A stretch of 54,060 nt of DNA, from the NCBI GenBank assembly GCA_913057215.1, contig CAJXNQ010000009.1, positions 1 to 54,060 on the forward strand, read 5' to 3'. The DNA is from an uncultured Gammaproteobacteria bacterium (GTDB lineage: Bacteria; Pseudomonadota; Gammaproteobacteria; Pseudomonadales; Litorivicinaceae). A program made the translations under genes and the position numbers. The notes under the pieces are model-generated. The model was not told the origin of the DNA and ran no database searches. It worked only from the letters and a program-made list of their open reading frames with translations. The stretch's first letter is position 1, and every line of letters starts with the position of its first letter. Below are positions 8,173 to 18,881 of this stretch, in pieces.

Positions 8173-8200
8173 CGCAGTTGAGCAACTGGGCTCAACTGCG
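8173..8200. terminator. Perfect 10-bp hairpin between convergent serA and fba
   Basis: CGCAGTTGAG (8173-8182), loop CAACTGGG, CTCAACTGCG (8191-8200): a fully paired 10-bp stem 12 nt past the serA stop and 12 nt past the fba stop. Its position between tail-to-tail genes suggests a shared, bidirectional terminator or 3' stabiliser. There is no T-run on either strand, so classic intrinsic termination is not assured. Confidence 0.5.
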
Positions 8201-8211
8201 ACCATCCGGCA

Positions 8212-9276
8212 CTAGGATACGCGTGGATCGAGATCTCCCGACACATAACGTCCTGCCATCGCCTCCAACCCAATCACTTTAATTTTTGAGGCTTGGCCGG
8301 CACAGCCGAACGCTTCGTAACGCGCAGTGACAATTTCGCTCATCGCTTGAGTGGCCGCTTTGAGATATTTCCGCGGATCAAATTCAGCAGGATGCTGAGC
8401 CAGGTACCTACGAATTGCACCGGTCGAGGCCAGGCGTAAATCGGTATCAATATTCACCTTCCGGACACCGTGCTTAATCCCTTCTTGTATCTCCTCGACA
8501 GGGACTCCGTAGGTCTCAGGAATCTCGCCACCAAATTCGTTGATCACTGCCAACCAGTCTTGGGGTACAGAGCTTGATCCATGCATCACCAAGTGAGTGT
8601 CTGGAATCCGGGCATGGATCGCTTTAATGCGCTCGATCGCCAAGATGTCGCCCGTTGGAGGGCGCGTAAATTTATAGGCCCCATGCGAGGTACCAATGGC
8701 GATCGCCAGTGCATCCACCTTGGTCGCTTTCACAAAATCCGCCGCCTCATCGGGATCAGTCAGCATCTGGTCATGCGACAGAGTGCCCTCAGCACCGACA
8801 CCATCCTCTTCACCCGCTTGGCCCGTTTCAAGTGAGCCCAAACACCCGAGTTCACCTTCAACCGACACCCCGCAGGCATGCGCCATCCGAGTCGTCAACT
8901 CAGTCACTTCAACGTTATAGTCATAGCTCGCAGGGGTTTTTTGATCCGGCATCAGCGAGCCATCCATCATGACCGATGAAAAGCCAAGCTGGATTGACTG
9001 CTGACAAACATCCGGCGACGCACCGTGGTCTTGATGCATACACACTGGAATATCCGGAAACTCTTCGATTGCAGCTTCAATCAAGTGCTTTAAAAATCGA
9101 CTGCCTGCATACTTTCGGGCACCGGCGGAGGCTTGCACGATCACAGGCGCATCGACAGCGCGTGCCGCTTCCATAATCGCGCGCATTTGCTCCACGTTAT
9201 TGACGTTGAACGCGGGGACTCCGTACCCGTGCTCGGCTGCGTGATCCAGCAATTGACGTAAACTGATTAAAGCCAT
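8212..9276 (-). CDS. fba: Class II fructose-bisphosphate aldolase
   Basis: 354 residues, matching the Calvin-type class II aldolases of about 345-355. The catalytic and zinc-binding MHQDHG holds H81, D83 and H84. Further family segments are MMDGSLM (about 103-109), [12 protein letters not shown] and the dihydroxyacetone-phosphate phosphate site around [11 protein letters not shown]. It splits fructose 1,6-bisphosphate (and may act on sedoheptulose bisphosphate) in glycolysis and gluconeogenesis. It is the last gene of tkt-gap/epd-pgk-fba, 13 nt after pgk. Confidence 0.95.
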   Translation of the reverse strand: MALISLRQLLDHAAEHGYGVPAFNVNNVEQMRAIMEAARAVDAPVIVQASAGARKYAGSRFLKHLIEAAIEEFPDIPVCMHQDHGASPDVCQQSIQLGFSSVMMDGSLMPDQKTPASYDYNVEVTELTTRMAHACGVSVEGELGCLGSLETGQAGEEDGVGAEGTLSHDQMLTDPDEAADFVKATKVDALAIAIGTSHGAYKFTRPPTGDILAIERIKAIHARIPDTHLVMHGSSSVPQDWLAVINEFGGEIPETYGVPVEEIQEGIKHGVRKVNIDTDLRLASTGAIRRYLAQHPAEFDPRKYLKAATQAMSEIVTARYEAFGCAGQASKIKVIGLEAMAGRYVSGDLDPRVS

Positions 9277-9289
9277 TGTGACTCCCTGA

Positions 9290-10444
9290 CTATTCGCTTC
9301 TCGATTTCAACATGGTGACTGCGGGCAATTGCTTTCCTTCAACAAATTCAAGGAAAGCACCACCCCCAGTCGAGATATAACTGACACGCTCGGCGATTCC
9401 GAACTGATCGATGGCAGCCAAGGTATCACCACCGCCTGCGAGACTGAATGCATCGCTCTCAGCAATGGCCATCGCGAGTGCTTGAGTGCCGCCTGCAAAC
9501 TGAGAAAACTCAAAGACCCCAACCGGTCCATTCCACAAAATAGTTTTCGCATCTTGCATCAATCCAGCGTAGGAGGCCTGTGTCTCAGGGCCCACATCTA
9601 AAATCATCTCCTCGGCGCCGACATCCGCGACTGCTTTGACCGTGGCCTCCGCATCTGGACTGAACGCGGTTGCCACAACCACATCGGTGGGCAGCGGAAT
9701 ATCAACCTGGGCCATTAAGCGCTTTGCAGTCTCAACAAGATCCGCTTCCATCAACGACTGTCCGACGGAATAGCCAGCCGCTGCCAAAAAGGTGTTGGCG
9801 ATGCCCCCGCCGACCACAATCTGATCAACACGGTGGGCGAGCTCAGTCAGTACATCCAGCTTGGTGGAGACTTTTGAGCCACCGACAATCGCCACAGCCG
9901 GCCGCTGAGGGTTGGCCAATGCTTGGGTCAAGGCATCCAGCTCACTCGCCATCAAGGGACCGGCTGCAACCTCTGGCGCGTACTGGCCGACACCATGGGT
10001 GGACGCCTGAGCGCGATGCGCAGTCCCAAATGCATCCATCACATAGATGTCACAGAGCGCAGCCATCTTTTTGGAAAGCGCCGGGTCGTCTTTCTTTTCT
10101 CCCGGAAGAAAACGGACGTTCTCCAGTAAGACCACTGGTGCCGTCTGCTCAAACCCATCGATCCAATCAGACACCAAAGGTACCGCCTGATTGAGTTTGT
10201 CAGACAACACATCAGCAACCGGTTGCAAACTGTACTCAGACTCAAAGATACCTTCTTCAGGCCGGCCCAAGTGACTCATGACAGCCACCTGTGCACCCGC
10301 GTCAATGAGCGCTTGCAGCGTCGGCAACGCCGCATCGATACGCGCTGTGGATGTCACGCGCCCATCAGTCACCGGCACATTCAGGTCCTGACGAACCAAT
10401 ACACGCCGGCCGTTTAGATTCAAATCATCGATTGTTTTTATCAT
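9290..10444 (-). CDS. pgk: Phosphoglycerate kinase
   Basis: 384 residues from the ATG at 10444, which has AAAGGAG 8 nt upstream; the frame extends upstream into the gap/epd gene but without family similarity. Substrate-binding RQDLNVP is at 18-24, SHLGRP follows near residue 55, and the C-terminal nucleotide-binding domain contains GPVGVFEF and GGGDT. It makes ATP from 1,3-bisphosphoglycerate. The start lies 5 nt after the preceding gene's stop, in the same operon as fba. Confidence 0.96.
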   Translation of the reverse strand: MIKTIDDLNLNGRRVLVRQDLNVPVTDGRVTSTARIDAALPTLQALIDAGAQVAVMSHLGRPEEGIFESEYSLQPVADVLSDKLNQAVPLVSDWIDGFEQTAPVVLLENVRFLPGEKKDDPALSKKMAALCDIYVMDAFGTAHRAQASTHGVGQYAPEVAAGPLMASELDALTQALANPQRPAVAIVGGSKVSTKLDVLTELAHRVDQIVVGGGIANTFLAAAGYSVGQSLMEADLVETAKRLMAQVDIPLPTDVVVATAFSPDAEATVKAVADVGAEEMILDVGPETQASYAGLMQDAKTILWNGPVGVFEFSQFAGGTQALAMAIAESDAFSLAGGGDTLAAIDQFGIAERVSYISTGGGAFLEFVEGKQLPAVTMLKSRSE

Positions 10445-10449
10445 ATGTT

Positions 10450-11466
10450 TCACTCCTTTGAGATTGACTGCCAATGCAGCAGCAAGTCCACGACCCGATT
10501 GGAATAGCCCCATTCGTTGTCATACCAAAATAAGAGCTTGGCCAAACGTCCGTTCACCATCAATTGTGTGGCATCAAAAATACAGGAGGCCGGATGATGA
10601 TTAAAATCAATCGACACCAAGGGTTCGTCATTGACCGCAAACAAAGCTCCTTGAGTTTGCGACCAGTGCATCATGGCGCCCCGAATGTCTTGTTCAGAAA
10701 CCACACGATCAAACTCCACCACCAGATCGACACAGGACACATTTTGCGTTGGCACACGCATCGAAAAACCTTGGATTCGTCCTGCCAGTTCAGGCATCAC
10801 CCACTCCAAGGCACGAATCGCATTGGTCGTTGTTGGAATCATCGACGCACCGGCTGACCGGCCACGTCGCGGATCGCGATGCGCGCTGTCGATAAGCACT
10901 TGATCATTCGTCACTGCATGAATGGTCGTGTAAAAGCCATTCTCAATCGCCAAATGAGACGGCAAACCCGCGACCCCAATGGCCAAACAATTGGTGGTGC
11001 AACTGGCCGCAGAGATGACTTGATGGGTGTCCTCTAGACGCTGATGGTTTAAACCAAACACCACCGTCAAATCGACATCGGGCCCGCCAGGTGCGCCGAT
11101 GAGGACGCGTGGTGCACCGGCTGCCAAATGCGCATCACCGCCGGCGCGCGACGCAAAGCGCCCAGAGCTCTCAAGCACGACATCAATGGGATGGGATTGA
11201 TAATCGATCGTCTCGGGAGTCATGGCCTGCGTCATGGCGATTGACCGACCATTTAATAAATAGCCACCGGTTGGATCCGGTTGGAAAAGCCGCGCCGCGC
11301 GACCGTGCGTCGAGTCGTAATGCGTCAGATGGACCAAGCTCTCGGCATCGGCGGGGTCATTGATCAACACTGGCTGAATTCGGTCGAGCAGTCCGCGCTC
11401 TGACAAGGCGCGGACAACGCAGCGCCCGATTCGGCCATACCCATTGATGCCAAGACGCCATGCCAC
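10450..11466 (-). CDS. Glyceraldehyde-3-phosphate / erythrose-4-phosphate dehydrogenase family
   Basis: 338 residues. NAD-binding GYGRIG is at 9-14. The nucleophile is C156 in SAASCTTNC and the catalytic base is H183 ([10 protein letters not shown]). Two features pull in different directions. The C-terminal [19 protein letters not shown] and the operon order (tkt-X-pgk-fba) match erythrose-4-phosphate dehydrogenase (Epd). The N36-D37 pair after the second strand and the TNDQ segment match NAD-dependent glyceraldehyde-3-phosphate dehydrogenase. Epd feeds pyridoxal phosphate synthesis; Gap serves glycolysis. Start is GTG, 2 nt after the tkt stop. Confidence 0.9.
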   Translation of the reverse strand: MAWRLGINGYGRIGRCVVRALSERGLLDRIQPVLINDPADAESLVHLTHYDSTHGRAARLFQPDPTGGYLLNGRSIAMTQAMTPETIDYQSHPIDVVLESSGRFASRAGGDAHLAAGAPRVLIGAPGGPDVDLTVVFGLNHQRLEDTHQVISAASCTTNCLAIGVAGLPSHLAIENGFYTTIHAVTNDQVLIDSAHRDPRRGRSAGASMIPTTTNAIRALEWVMPELAGRIQGFSMRVPTQNVSCVDLVVEFDRVVSEQDIRGAMMHWSQTQGALFAVNDEPLVSIDFNHHPASCIFDATQLMVNGRLAKLLFWYDNEWGYSNRVVDLLLHWQSISKE

Positions 11467-11468
11467 AA

Positions 11469-13448
11469 TTAGAGCGCCCGCACCCGTTCAATCACATGCT
11501 CCACGGTAAATCCAAAGTGCGCCATGACTTGAGGGCCTGCACCGGATTCACCAAAGCTGTTCATCCCAATGACATCGCCAGATAAGCCCACGTATTTAAA
11601 CCATTGATCGGGATGTCCTGCCTCAATCGCCACACGCTTGGTACAGGAAGGCGGCAACACCTGGTCGCGGTAACTTGGATCTTGTGCATCAAATCGAGAG
11701 GTCGACGGCATGGACACGACGCGAACCGACGTCCCCAATTGAGCCGCAGCATCCATCGCCAGCCCCACCTCAGAGCCAGTCGCGATCAAGATGCATTCAG
11801 GTGCGCCCTCTGAATCTTTTAAAATGTAGCCTCCGCGCGCGACCTGTGCGAGCGTTTCTGCGTCACGCGGTTGATTCTCCAATCCCTGTCGCGACAGTGC
11901 CAAGGCAGTCGGCGTCTTTGCAGCCACTGCTTCTCGCCAAGCCACGAAAGTCTCAGTCGTATCACAGGGCCGCCAGGTCTCTAATCCTGGCGTGGCGCGC
12001 AGACTGGAGAGCTGTTCAATCGGCTGGTGTGTCGGTCCATCTTCACCCAAACCGATCGAATCATGGGTGAATACATAGATGACCTTTTGCTGCATCAATG
12101 CAGCCATTCGCACCGCGTTCCTTGCATATTCCATAAAGATCAAAAAGGTCCCACCGAAGGGCAGCAACCCACCATGGAGCGCAACGCCATTCATCAGCGC
12201 ACACATGCCAAACTCGCGAACCCCGTAATGCATGTAGTTGCCACCGGGGTTCTGAATCGAATTGGCTTCAGCATTTGACCAAACCGTCAGATTGGAATGG
12301 CCCAAATCAGCCGACCCACCAAAGAGTTCGGGAAATTGACCAGCCACCAATTCAATCGCGTTTTGAGACGCCTTCCGCGTCGCAAGTTTGGGTGAGTCTG
12401 ACTGGCTCTGTTTGATGGCTTCATCCAGCGCAGTCAGTGCGCCGTCTGGGAGTTGACCGGCCATGCGTCGCTCATATTCGGCGGCCAACTGAGGATGCGC
12501 TTTGGCGTAACCTTCAAAGAGGGCATTCCACTCAGACTCGAGGGCCTGGCCCCGAGCACGTGCATCCCAAGCGCTTGCCACCTCGTCAGGCACTTCAAAG
12601 GGTGCAGCTGTCCAACCCAAGGCATCCCGCGTGGCTTGAATTTCATCGACTCCAAGCGGTGCACCGTGGGTTTTTTCGCTGCCGGCCAAATTTGGAGAGC
12701 CAAAGCCAATGACCGTTCGACAGCAGATCAAGGTGGGACGTTCAGTGGTTTCGCGCGCAGTTTTCAGCGCAATTTGTATTTCATCCGGGTCGTGCCCATC
12801 GACGCCGCGGATGACCTGCCAGCCGTAGGACTCAAAGCGTGCTGGGGTGTCATCTGAAAACCAACCGCGCACATCGCCATCGATTGAGATGCCGTTGTCG
12901 TCGTAAAACACCACCAATTTACCGAGGCCCAGGGTGCCTGCCAACGAGCACGCCTCATGACTCACGCCTTCCATCAAACACCCGTCACCGACAAAGCAGT
13001 AGGTCATGTGATCAACAAGCGGGAATCCATCTTGATTAAATTGCGCAGCCAACGTGCGCTCGGCAAGGGCCATACCGACCGCATTGGCAAGCCCCTGACC
13101 GAGTGGGCCTGTGGTTGTCTCCACTCCAGCCGTGTAACCGAACTCAGGGTGCCCAGGCGTACGCGAGCCGAGTTTCCGAAACTGCTTCAGATCGTCAATG
13201 GTGACGTCATAGCCGGTTAAATGCAGCAGTGCGTAAATCAGCATCGAGCCATGCCCATTCGATAATACAAATCGATCACGATTGGACCAGTTTGGGTTGG
13301 CGGGATTGTGCCGCAACGCATCACGCCACAACACTTCAGCAATATCCGCCATACCCATCGGCGCACCCGGATGGCCTGAATTAGCGGCCTGCACAGCATC
13401 CATGCTTAGAAAGCGAATCGCATTCGCAAGGGTCTTGCGATCAGTCAT
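11469..13448 (-). CDS. tkt: Transketolase
   Basis: 659 residues from the ATG at 13448, which has AAAGGA 8 nt upstream; the 33 codons upstream do not look like transketolase. H26 (SGHPGAP) is the conserved proton-relay histidine. The thiamine-diphosphate motif starts GDG at 154-156 and ends at N185 (YDDNG). The central Pyr domain holds [11 protein letters not shown] and [16 protein letters not shown]. It transfers two-carbon units in the pentose phosphate pathway. First gene of tkt-gap/epd-pgk-fba; diverges from metK. Confidence 0.96.
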   Translation of the reverse strand: MTDRKTLANAIRFLSMDAVQAANSGHPGAPMGMADIAEVLWRDALRHNPANPNWSNRDRFVLSNGHGSMLIYALLHLTGYDVTIDDLKQFRKLGSRTPGHPEFGYTAGVETTTGPLGQGLANAVGMALAERTLAAQFNQDGFPLVDHMTYCFVGDGCLMEGVSHEACSLAGTLGLGKLVVFYDDNGISIDGDVRGWFSDDTPARFESYGWQVIRGVDGHDPDEIQIALKTARETTERPTLICCRTVIGFGSPNLAGSEKTHGAPLGVDEIQATRDALGWTAAPFEVPDEVASAWDARARGQALESEWNALFEGYAKAHPQLAAEYERRMAGQLPDGALTALDEAIKQSQSDSPKLATRKASQNAIELVAGQFPELFGGSADLGHSNLTVWSNAEANSIQNPGGNYMHYGVREFGMCALMNGVALHGGLLPFGGTFLIFMEYARNAVRMAALMQQKVIYVFTHDSIGLGEDGPTHQPIEQLSSLRATPGLETWRPCDTTETFVAWREAVAAKTPTALALSRQGLENQPRDAETLAQVARGGYILKDSEGAPECILIATGSEVGLAMDAAAQLGTSVRVVSMPSTSRFDAQDPSYRDQVLPPSCTKRVAIEAGHPDQWFKYVGLSGDVIGMNSFGESGAGPQVMAHFGFTVEHVIERVRAL

Positions 13449-13540
13449 GTGACGTCCTTTTGACTTTGTGTGGAAACAATCTAGATCTGCATTGTTATGA
13501 AACTGAGCCCGAACCACAAGGCACGTCTTCGGGACAAACA

Positions 13541-13568
13541 TTGACATATAAAGATATCTTTATACAAT
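13541..13568 (+). promoter_or_regulatory. metK promoter with a palindromic operator filling its spacer
   Basis: TTGACA (13541-13546, perfect -35), a 16-nt spacer, and TACAAT (13563-13568, five of six -10 bases), with a start point near 13575 and a leader of about 30 nt. A perfect 18-bp palindrome, TATAAAGAT/ATCTTTATA (13547-13564), occupies the spacer, so a protein bound there would block polymerase. In proteobacteria methionine-cycle genes are often under the S-adenosylhomocysteine-responsive ArsR-type regulator SahR; assigning this site to SahR is inference. Confidence 0.65.
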
Positions 13569-13604
13569 TATGTCGATTATGACTGAATTTAGGACCACCG
13601 CCCC

Positions 13605-14768
13605 ATGACGGACTTGACATACTTCACCTCGGAATCTGTATCTGAGGGTCATCCAGACAAAATGGCTGATCAAATTTCGGATGCGATTTTGGATGCGCTT
13701 TTAAAAGATGATCCGCACACGCGCGCTGGCATCGAGACCATGGTGAAAACAGGACTTGTCCTTGTCTCAGGCGAGGTGCGGACGGATACCTGGGTGGATA
13801 TTGAAGAAATTATCCGTCAGGTCATCTTAGACATTGGGTACGACCATTCGTCACTTGGATTTGATGGCAACACCTGTGCTGTCTTAAACGGTATCGGCAA
13901 GCAGTCACAAGACATTGCCCAAGGTGTTGATGAGACTGCGTTGCATGAACAAGGCGCCGGAGACCAGGGCCTGATGTTCGGCTATGCAACCAATGAAACG
14001 GACAGCCTGATGCCTGCGCCGATTCACCTCGCGCACAATTTAGTAAGACGGCAAGCCGAGGTTCGAAAGAACGGTGACTTGAAGTATCTCCGACCGGATG
14101 CGAAAAGTCAGATCACGTTTAAGTACGATGGTGAGCAGATTGTCGGAATCGACGCAGTCGTCCTGTCGACGCAGCATGATGAAGACGTGTCTCAAGAGCA
14201 GCTGGCTCGAGACGTACGCGAACACATCATTCAGCCTGTATTGCCAGAGGCCTGGCTTGACGAGCACACCAAGTATCACATCAATCCAACCGGTCGATTT
14301 GTCATCGGGGGTCCAGTCGGTGATGCGGGCTTAACCGGTCGCAAAATCATTGTTGACACCTACGGCGGCATGGCACGCCACGGTGGCGGCGCCTTCTCGG
14401 GTAAAGATGCTTCAAAGGTGGATCGATCCGCTGCCTATGCGGCACGTTATGTGGCCAAGAACTTGGTCAAGGCCGGTCTCGCAGCACGTTGTGAAGTGCA
14501 AGTGTCCTACGCCATTGGCGTGGCTGAACCGACCTCGATTCGGGTCGAAACATTTGGCACATCAAATCTGACCAATGCACAGCTGGACCAACTGGTTCGC
14601 GCCCACTTCGACCTTCGGCCGCGGGCGATTTCGACCATGTTGGACCTAAACCGCCCAATCTATCGACCAACAGCTGCATATGGGCATTTTGGTCGCGACG
14701 ATTTGGACTTAACCTGGGAGCGCACGGATCGCGCCCAAGCCTTGGCGGAAGCCGCCAAAACGCTATAA
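13605..14768 (+). CDS. metK: S-adenosylmethionine synthetase
   Basis: 387 residues, the usual length is about 384-395. H16 and D18 lie in the N-terminal [22 protein letters not shown] is at 117-128 (ATP and methionine binding), and the glycine-rich phosphate loop reads [16 protein letters not shown]. It makes SAM from methionine and ATP. Together with ahcY, 29 nt downstream, it forms a methionine-cycle unit. Expression is likely set by the palindromic site in its promoter. The nearest ribosome-site candidate, AGGA, is rather far (about 12 nt) from the ATG. Confidence 0.96.
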   Translation: MTDLTYFTSESVSEGHPDKMADQISDAILDALLKDDPHTRAGIETMVKTGLVLVSGEVRTDTWVDIEEIIRQVILDIGYDHSSLGFDGNTCAVLNGIGKQSQDIAQGVDETALHEQGAGDQGLMFGYATNETDSLMPAPIHLAHNLVRRQAEVRKNGDLKYLRPDAKSQITFKYDGEQIVGIDAVVLSTQHDEDVSQEQLARDVREHIIQPVLPEAWLDEHTKYHINPTGRFVIGGPVGDAGLTGRKIIVDTYGGMARHGGGAFSGKDASKVDRSAAYAARYVAKNLVKAGLAARCEVQVSYAIGVAEPTSIRVETFGTSNLTNAQLDQLVRAHFDLRPRAISTMLDLNRPIYRPTAAYGHFGRDDLDLTWERTDRAQALAEAAKTL

Positions 14769-14797
14769 ACCGATTCAACTGAGAACGAGGCACGACC

Positions 14798-16189
14798 ATG
14801 AGCGCAGTACCAAATGACGTCTTAAACGGCGATTACAAAATTAAAGATCTTTCCTTGGCCGATTGGGGCCGCCGCGAAATTCGCCTTGCAGAAAGCGAAA
14901 TGCCAGCATTGATGAAGCTCCGCGAAAAATACAAGGCAGAGCAGCCACTCCGCGGCGCGAAAATCATTGGTTGTATCCACATGACGGTACAGACCGCGGT
15001 CTTGATCGAGACGCTGGTGGCTCTTGGCGCGGAAGTGCGCTGGAGCTCGTGCAATATCTTTTCAACACAGGATGAAGCGGCGGCGGCCATGGTCGCAGCC
15101 GGTATTCCGGTGTACGCATGGAAAGGTCAAACAAACGAAGAGGGTGAGTGGTGCATCGAGCAAACCATCCTCAAAAACGGTACGCCTTGGGATGCCAACA
15201 TGCTGCTTGATGATGGCGGTGATCTGACAGCGATGGTGCATGAGAAGTATCCAGAAATGTTGCCGAATATTCATGGCGTGACGGAAGAAACCACCACCGG
15301 GGTACACCGTCTTGTGGAAATGTTGGCCAAGGGCGAACTGAAGATTCCTGCAATCAACGTGAACGATTCAGTCACAAAAGCTAAAAACGACAACAAGTAT
15401 GGCTGTCGTCACTCGCTGAATGACGCGATCAAGCGTGGCACTGACATGTTGCTGTCAGGCAAGCGTGCGCTGGTGATCGGGTATGGAGACGTTGGTAAAG
15501 GCTCGGCTCAGAGCTTGCGTCAAGAAGGCATGATTGTCCGAGTCACCGAATCCGATCCCATTTGTGCCATGCAAGCATGTATGGATGGCTTTGAAGTGGT
15601 CTCTCCTTACGTAAACGGAATCAAAACCGGTCAAGTTGCCGACATCAATCGCACACTGCTTGATGATACAGATCTGCTAGTGACGACTACTGGCAACGTC
15701 GATGTCTGTGACCAAGCCATGCTGACATGTCTGAAGAAAGGCGCCATTGTCTGCAACATTGGGCATTTCGATAACGAAATTGATACGGCTTACATGCGCG
15801 ACAAGTGGCGTTGGGAAGAGGTCAAGCCTCAGGTTCACCAAGTGTTCCGTTCTGAGTCGACTGATGACTATTTGTTATTGCTTGCAGAGGGCCGACTGGT
15901 CAATCTTGGCAACGCAACAGGCCACCCATCGCGGATCATGGATGGCTCCTTTGCCAACCAGGTGCTGGCTCAAATTGAGATGTATCAGCGCGGGTTCGCG
16001 AAGCTGTCTGAGGCCGACAAAGCCAACAACATCCAGATCGAGGTTCTGCCGAAACATCTCGATGAGGAAGTGGCGCGCTGCATGGTTGAAGGCTTTGGTG
16101 GTGTGATCACCAAATTGACGGAAGCACAGGCCGACTACATCGGTGTTTCAGTCGATGGGCCGTTCAAGCCAGACAGCTACAAGTACTAA
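14798..16189 (+). CDS. ahcY: Adenosylhomocysteinase
   Basis: 463 residues. The substrate domain includes [15 protein letters not shown] (59-73) and [10 protein letters not shown] (83-92). The NAD-binding motif is GYGDVGKG at 228-235. The C-terminus KPDSYKY carries the conserved lysine and tyrosine that reach into the neighbouring subunit's NAD site. It hydrolyses S-adenosylhomocysteine to adenosine and homocysteine, completing the cycle begun by metK. GAGG precedes the ATG. rsmE follows after 4 nt. Confidence 0.96.
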   Translation: MSAVPNDVLNGDYKIKDLSLADWGRREIRLAESEMPALMKLREKYKAEQPLRGAKIIGCIHMTVQTAVLIETLVALGAEVRWSSCNIFSTQDEAAAAMVAAGIPVYAWKGQTNEEGEWCIEQTILKNGTPWDANMLLDDGGDLTAMVHEKYPEMLPNIHGVTEETTTGVHRLVEMLAKGELKIPAINVNDSVTKAKNDNKYGCRHSLNDAIKRGTDMLLSGKRALVIGYGDVGKGSAQSLRQEGMIVRVTESDPICAMQACMDGFEVVSPYVNGIKTGQVADINRTLLDDTDLLVTTTGNVDVCDQAMLTCLKKGAIVCNIGHFDNEIDTAYMRDKWRWEEVKPQVHQVFRSESTDDYLLLLAEGRLVNLGNATGHPSRIMDGSFANQVLAQIEMYQRGFAKLSEADKANNIQIEVLPKHLDEEVARCMVEGFGGVITKLTEAQADYIGVSVDGPFKPDSYKY

Positions 16190-16193
16190 GTCC

Positions 16194-16901
16194 GTGCGCA
16201 CACCTCGCCTGTATGTGGCCGACTGCCATCATACGCAGGGCGAGGTGGTCGTCTCTGAACGCAACCATCATTACCTCGCGCGGGTCCTCCGCGCGCAGGT
16301 CGGCCAGAGTCTGGTTGTTTTTAACGGCCAGGGATTGACAGCCGAAGCCACGATCTCAGCCATCTCAAAAAAACAGACACAGATCACGATCACCGGCGGC
16401 CAACACACTCCTGATGTACGCCTGCCCATCACATTGGGTCTGGCATGGATTAAAGCCGATCGATTTGATTGGGCCCTGCAAAAAGCAACTGAGCTCGGGG
16501 TCTCTGCGATCCAGCCGATGATCACTGCCTTTTCAGACAGCCCTCCCAAAGGCGAACGACTTCAGAAAAAAGAGGCGCACTGGGCAGAAATTCTCATCAA
16601 TGCGTGTGAACAATCCGGAAACAATTGGATTCCTGAACTCCGACCCCTGTGCTCGATCGATCAAATCGAGACTGCAATCCCAACCCATGTCGCACATCCC
16701 GGAAGCACCGAGACTGCAACACTCCTCACCGGTCACCAGCAACTACTGATTGGCCCTGAAGGTGGTTTTTCAGAGGCGGAAATCGAAAGTCTGAGGACAC
16801 GACAGGTGAAACCAATTTCACTTGGCCCCACAATATTGAGAGCGGAAACAGCTGCCATCGTCGGGCTCACCCTGTTGGGCTCGAGACTTGGACATTATTA
16901 G
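16194..16901 (+). CDS. rsmE: 16S rRNA (uridine-1498-N3) methyltransferase
   Basis: 235 residues from the GTG at 16194, just after the ahcY stop; the frame stays open into ahcY but family proteins begin RTPRLYV. N-terminal PUA-like RNA-binding part, then a SPOUT-class knot. Signatures are KADRFDWALQKATELGV, EQSGNNWIPEL and, near the C-terminus, LIGPEGGFSEAE and LGPTILRAETAA, which form the SAM pocket. It methylates U1498 of 16S rRNA using SAM. gshB follows after 10 nt. Confidence 0.93.
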   Translation: MRTPRLYVADCHHTQGEVVVSERNHHYLARVLRAQVGQSLVVFNGQGLTAEATISAISKKQTQITITGGQHTPDVRLPITLGLAWIKADRFDWALQKATELGVSAIQPMITAFSDSPPKGERLQKKEAHWAEILINACEQSGNNWIPELRPLCSIDQIETAIPTHVAHPGSTETATLLTGHQQLLIGPEGGFSEAEIESLRTRQVKPISLGPTILRAETAAIVGLTLLGSRLGHY

Positions 16902-16911
16902 GGACTGAAAC

Positions 16912-17862
16912 GTGGCGACACCTAGACAACGGATTGGCTTTTGGATGGATCCGATCCAATCCATCACACCCTACAAAGACACAACCTTTGCCCTGATGTT
17001 GGCCGCCCAAGATCTTGGTCATGAGGTGGTATATCTCCCAAAACATGGCCTCGCAATCGATCAGGGCGTGGCCTGTGGACAGATGCAAAGGGCGCAACTG
17101 GTTGATCAGGACCACGACTTTGTCACGCTGTCAGAGCCAACCTTTGAGCCACTGACAACGCTCGATGTCATCATGATCCGCGTTGACCCCCCGTTTGACA
17201 GCGAATATCTCTATGCCACCCATCTGCTCGAACGCGCAGAACGTGCCGGCGTCCGAGTGATCAACCGTCCACAAGCGATCCGCGACTGCAATGAAAAACT
17301 ATTTGCGACCGAGTTTGCACACTTGATGCCGAACACACTCGTGACAGCAGATCCTAAAGCGATATCTGCATTTCATGCATCCACCGGAGATCTCATCCTC
17401 AAGCCACTGGATGGTATGGGTGGATCTGGGATTTTCCGAGTGCGTGAGGATGGCCTGAATTTGGGCTCAATTCTTGAGAGCTTGAGTCCCAATGGACAGC
17501 GCTTGGTAATGGCACAAGCCTATCGGCCTGAAATCGTGGATGGCGATCGACGCGTGCTCGTTTTGCATGGCAAACCGCTGACCCATGTCCTCGCCCGCAT
17601 CCCAAAAGAAGGTGAGACACGCGGTAATTTAGCTGCAGGTGGGCGTGGCGTCGCACTCCCCATATCCGAGGCTGAACGGGCGATTGCTGAGGAGGTTGCG
17701 CCACGACTGATCGAGCTCGGCCTCTCGTTTGTCGGACTCGACGTGATTGGTGGCCATCTCACTGAAATCAATGTCACCAGTCCGACCTGCGTGCGAGAAA
17801 TCGATGCACAAACAGGGAGTCGTATTGCGCACGACTTTTTTACAGCACTTTTTAACCAGTGA
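16912..17862 (+). CDS. gshB: Glutathione synthetase
   Basis: 316 residues, same as E. coli. N-terminal opening IGFWMDPIQSITPYKDTTFA, then an ATP-grasp fold with the glycine-rich lid DGMGGSGIF, the EIVDGDRRVLV strand and the metal-binding region VGLDVIGG followed by EINVTSPT. It joins glycine to gamma-glutamylcysteine in the cytoplasm. The start is GTG with AGGGA upstream. yqgE follows 39 nt downstream, the usual neighbour. Confidence 0.95.
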   Translation: MATPRQRIGFWMDPIQSITPYKDTTFALMLAAQDLGHEVVYLPKHGLAIDQGVACGQMQRAQLVDQDHDFVTLSEPTFEPLTTLDVIMIRVDPPFDSEYLYATHLLERAERAGVRVINRPQAIRDCNEKLFATEFAHLMPNTLVTADPKAISAFHASTGDLILKPLDGMGGSGIFRVREDGLNLGSILESLSPNGQRLVMAQAYRPEIVDGDRRVLVLHGKPLTHVLARIPKEGETRGNLAAGGRGVALPISEAERAIAEEVAPRLIELGLSFVGLDVIGGHLTEINVTSPTCVREIDAQTGSRIAHDFFTALFNQ

Positions 17863-17901
17863 GCTACACTCAGGATTGGGATTTGGGGCGAGGCACAGAG
17901 C

Positions 17902-18471
17902 ATGACATCCGATGAGCAAAATACTGCATTTCAAGGCCAGTTTTTGGTTTCCATGCCGGATCTGCAAGACGGAGTCTTCGATTCATCAGTTGTACTGATT
18001 TGCGAGCACGGCGATACCGGTGCCATGGGCTTTATCGTCAACAAGGCGACCGAATTTTCGGTGCAAGAAATCTTCGAACAACTCGGTCTTGAAGTCGCTA
18101 CAGCACTCGATCCAGAGATTCCGGTCATGACCGGTGGCCCGGTGGAACCACAGCGAGGCTTCCTACTAACAAACGCTCCCCTCTCAGACGATGCCGTCGA
18201 AGTGCTAGATGGGCTCTATCTCGCATCCAGCCCCGATGTATTACCGCTGTCGGTTGACGCTCTGAATCAAGGCGATGCCATCTTTGTCCTCGGCTACTCA
18301 GGCTGGTCAGAGGGGCAACTTGAACAAGAAATGCAAGCCAACGCCTGGCTCAATGTTCCTTGGGATGCCGATGTCATCTTTCAGATTCCAACCGCAGACC
18401 GACAGCGCGCAGCCCTGGCACAGCTTGGGATTGATCCCATTCAATTGTCTCAAGGAGTGGGCCACGCCTGA
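17902..18471 (+). CDS. yqgE: UPF0301 family protein (YqgE/AlgH)
   Basis: 189 residues, matching the family's about 187. Signature segments are LVSMPDLQDGVFDSSVVLIC near the N-terminus, GAMGFIVNK, and VMTGGPVEPQRGFLL. Known in pseudomonads as AlgH and in E. coli as YqgE; its molecular role is unsettled. The order gshB-yqgE-ruvX is conserved across gammaproteobacteria. Its stop overlaps the ruvX start (TGATG). Confidence 0.93.
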   Translation: MTSDEQNTAFQGQFLVSMPDLQDGVFDSSVVLICEHGDTGAMGFIVNKATEFSVQEIFEQLGLEVATALDPEIPVMTGGPVEPQRGFLLTNAPLSDDAVEVLDGLYLASSPDVLPLSVDALNQGDAIFVLGYSGWSEGQLEQEMQANAWLNVPWDADVIFQIPTADRQRAALAQLGIDPIQLSQGVGHA

Positions 18472-18881
18472 TGCCATTGGCACTTGCCTTTGACTACGGA
18501 TTATCGCGCATTGGTGTTGCCAGCGGACAAACCCTCACCCAGACTGCCACGCCTCAGGGTGCACTCAAGGCGCGCGATGGAATCCCAAACTGGAGTGAGG
18601 TGGAGTCCCTACTGAACGAGTGGGCGCCGGACCTCGTCGTCGTCGGTCTTCCTTTACACGCCGATGGCACTGACAGCGAGATGGCCGTGAGGGCTCGAAA
18701 GTTTGGTCAACGCTTGCATGGCCGGTTTGGCGTTCAAGTGGCCTATGTTGATGAATTTGAAACCACGCAAATGGCTCGCGAACAAATGCAGTATCGCGGC
18801 CAGGCAGGCGATCAAGACGGTGCGTTAGATGCCTGTGCTGCCTGTATGATCCTCGAGCGATGGCTTGGAGCAACACAATGA
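18471..18881 (+). CDS. ruvX: Putative pre-16S rRNA nuclease YqgF (Holliday junction resolvase-like)
   Basis: 136 residues, RNase H-like fold. The first strand AFDYGLSRIGVASG carries the catalytic aspartate (DxG). LVVVGLPLHADGTDSEM includes the second conserved strand with the GLP(L) motif, and DGALDACAACMIL carries the C-terminal aspartate. YqgF takes part in maturation of the 16S rRNA 5' end in E. coli; the resolvase name is from fold similarity. Starts within the yqgE stop and overlaps the pyrR start. Confidence 0.93.
   Translation: MPLALAFDYGLSRIGVASGQTLTQTATPQGALKARDGIPNWSEVESLLNEWAPDLVVVGLPLHADGTDSEMAVRARKFGQRLHGRFGVQVAYVDEFETTQMAREQMQYRGQAGDQDGALDACAACMILERWLGATQ

Noticed and set aside
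13449-13547. An N-terminal extension of transketolase
   Set aside because: The added residues do not match the family; the ATG at 13448 has a well-spaced AAAGGA and gives the standard N-terminus.
14769-14797. Possible SAM or SAH riboswitch between metK and ahcY, or before metK
   Set aside because: Only 29 nt lie between the genes, and the metK leader is about 30 nt; both are too short for a known riboswitch fold.
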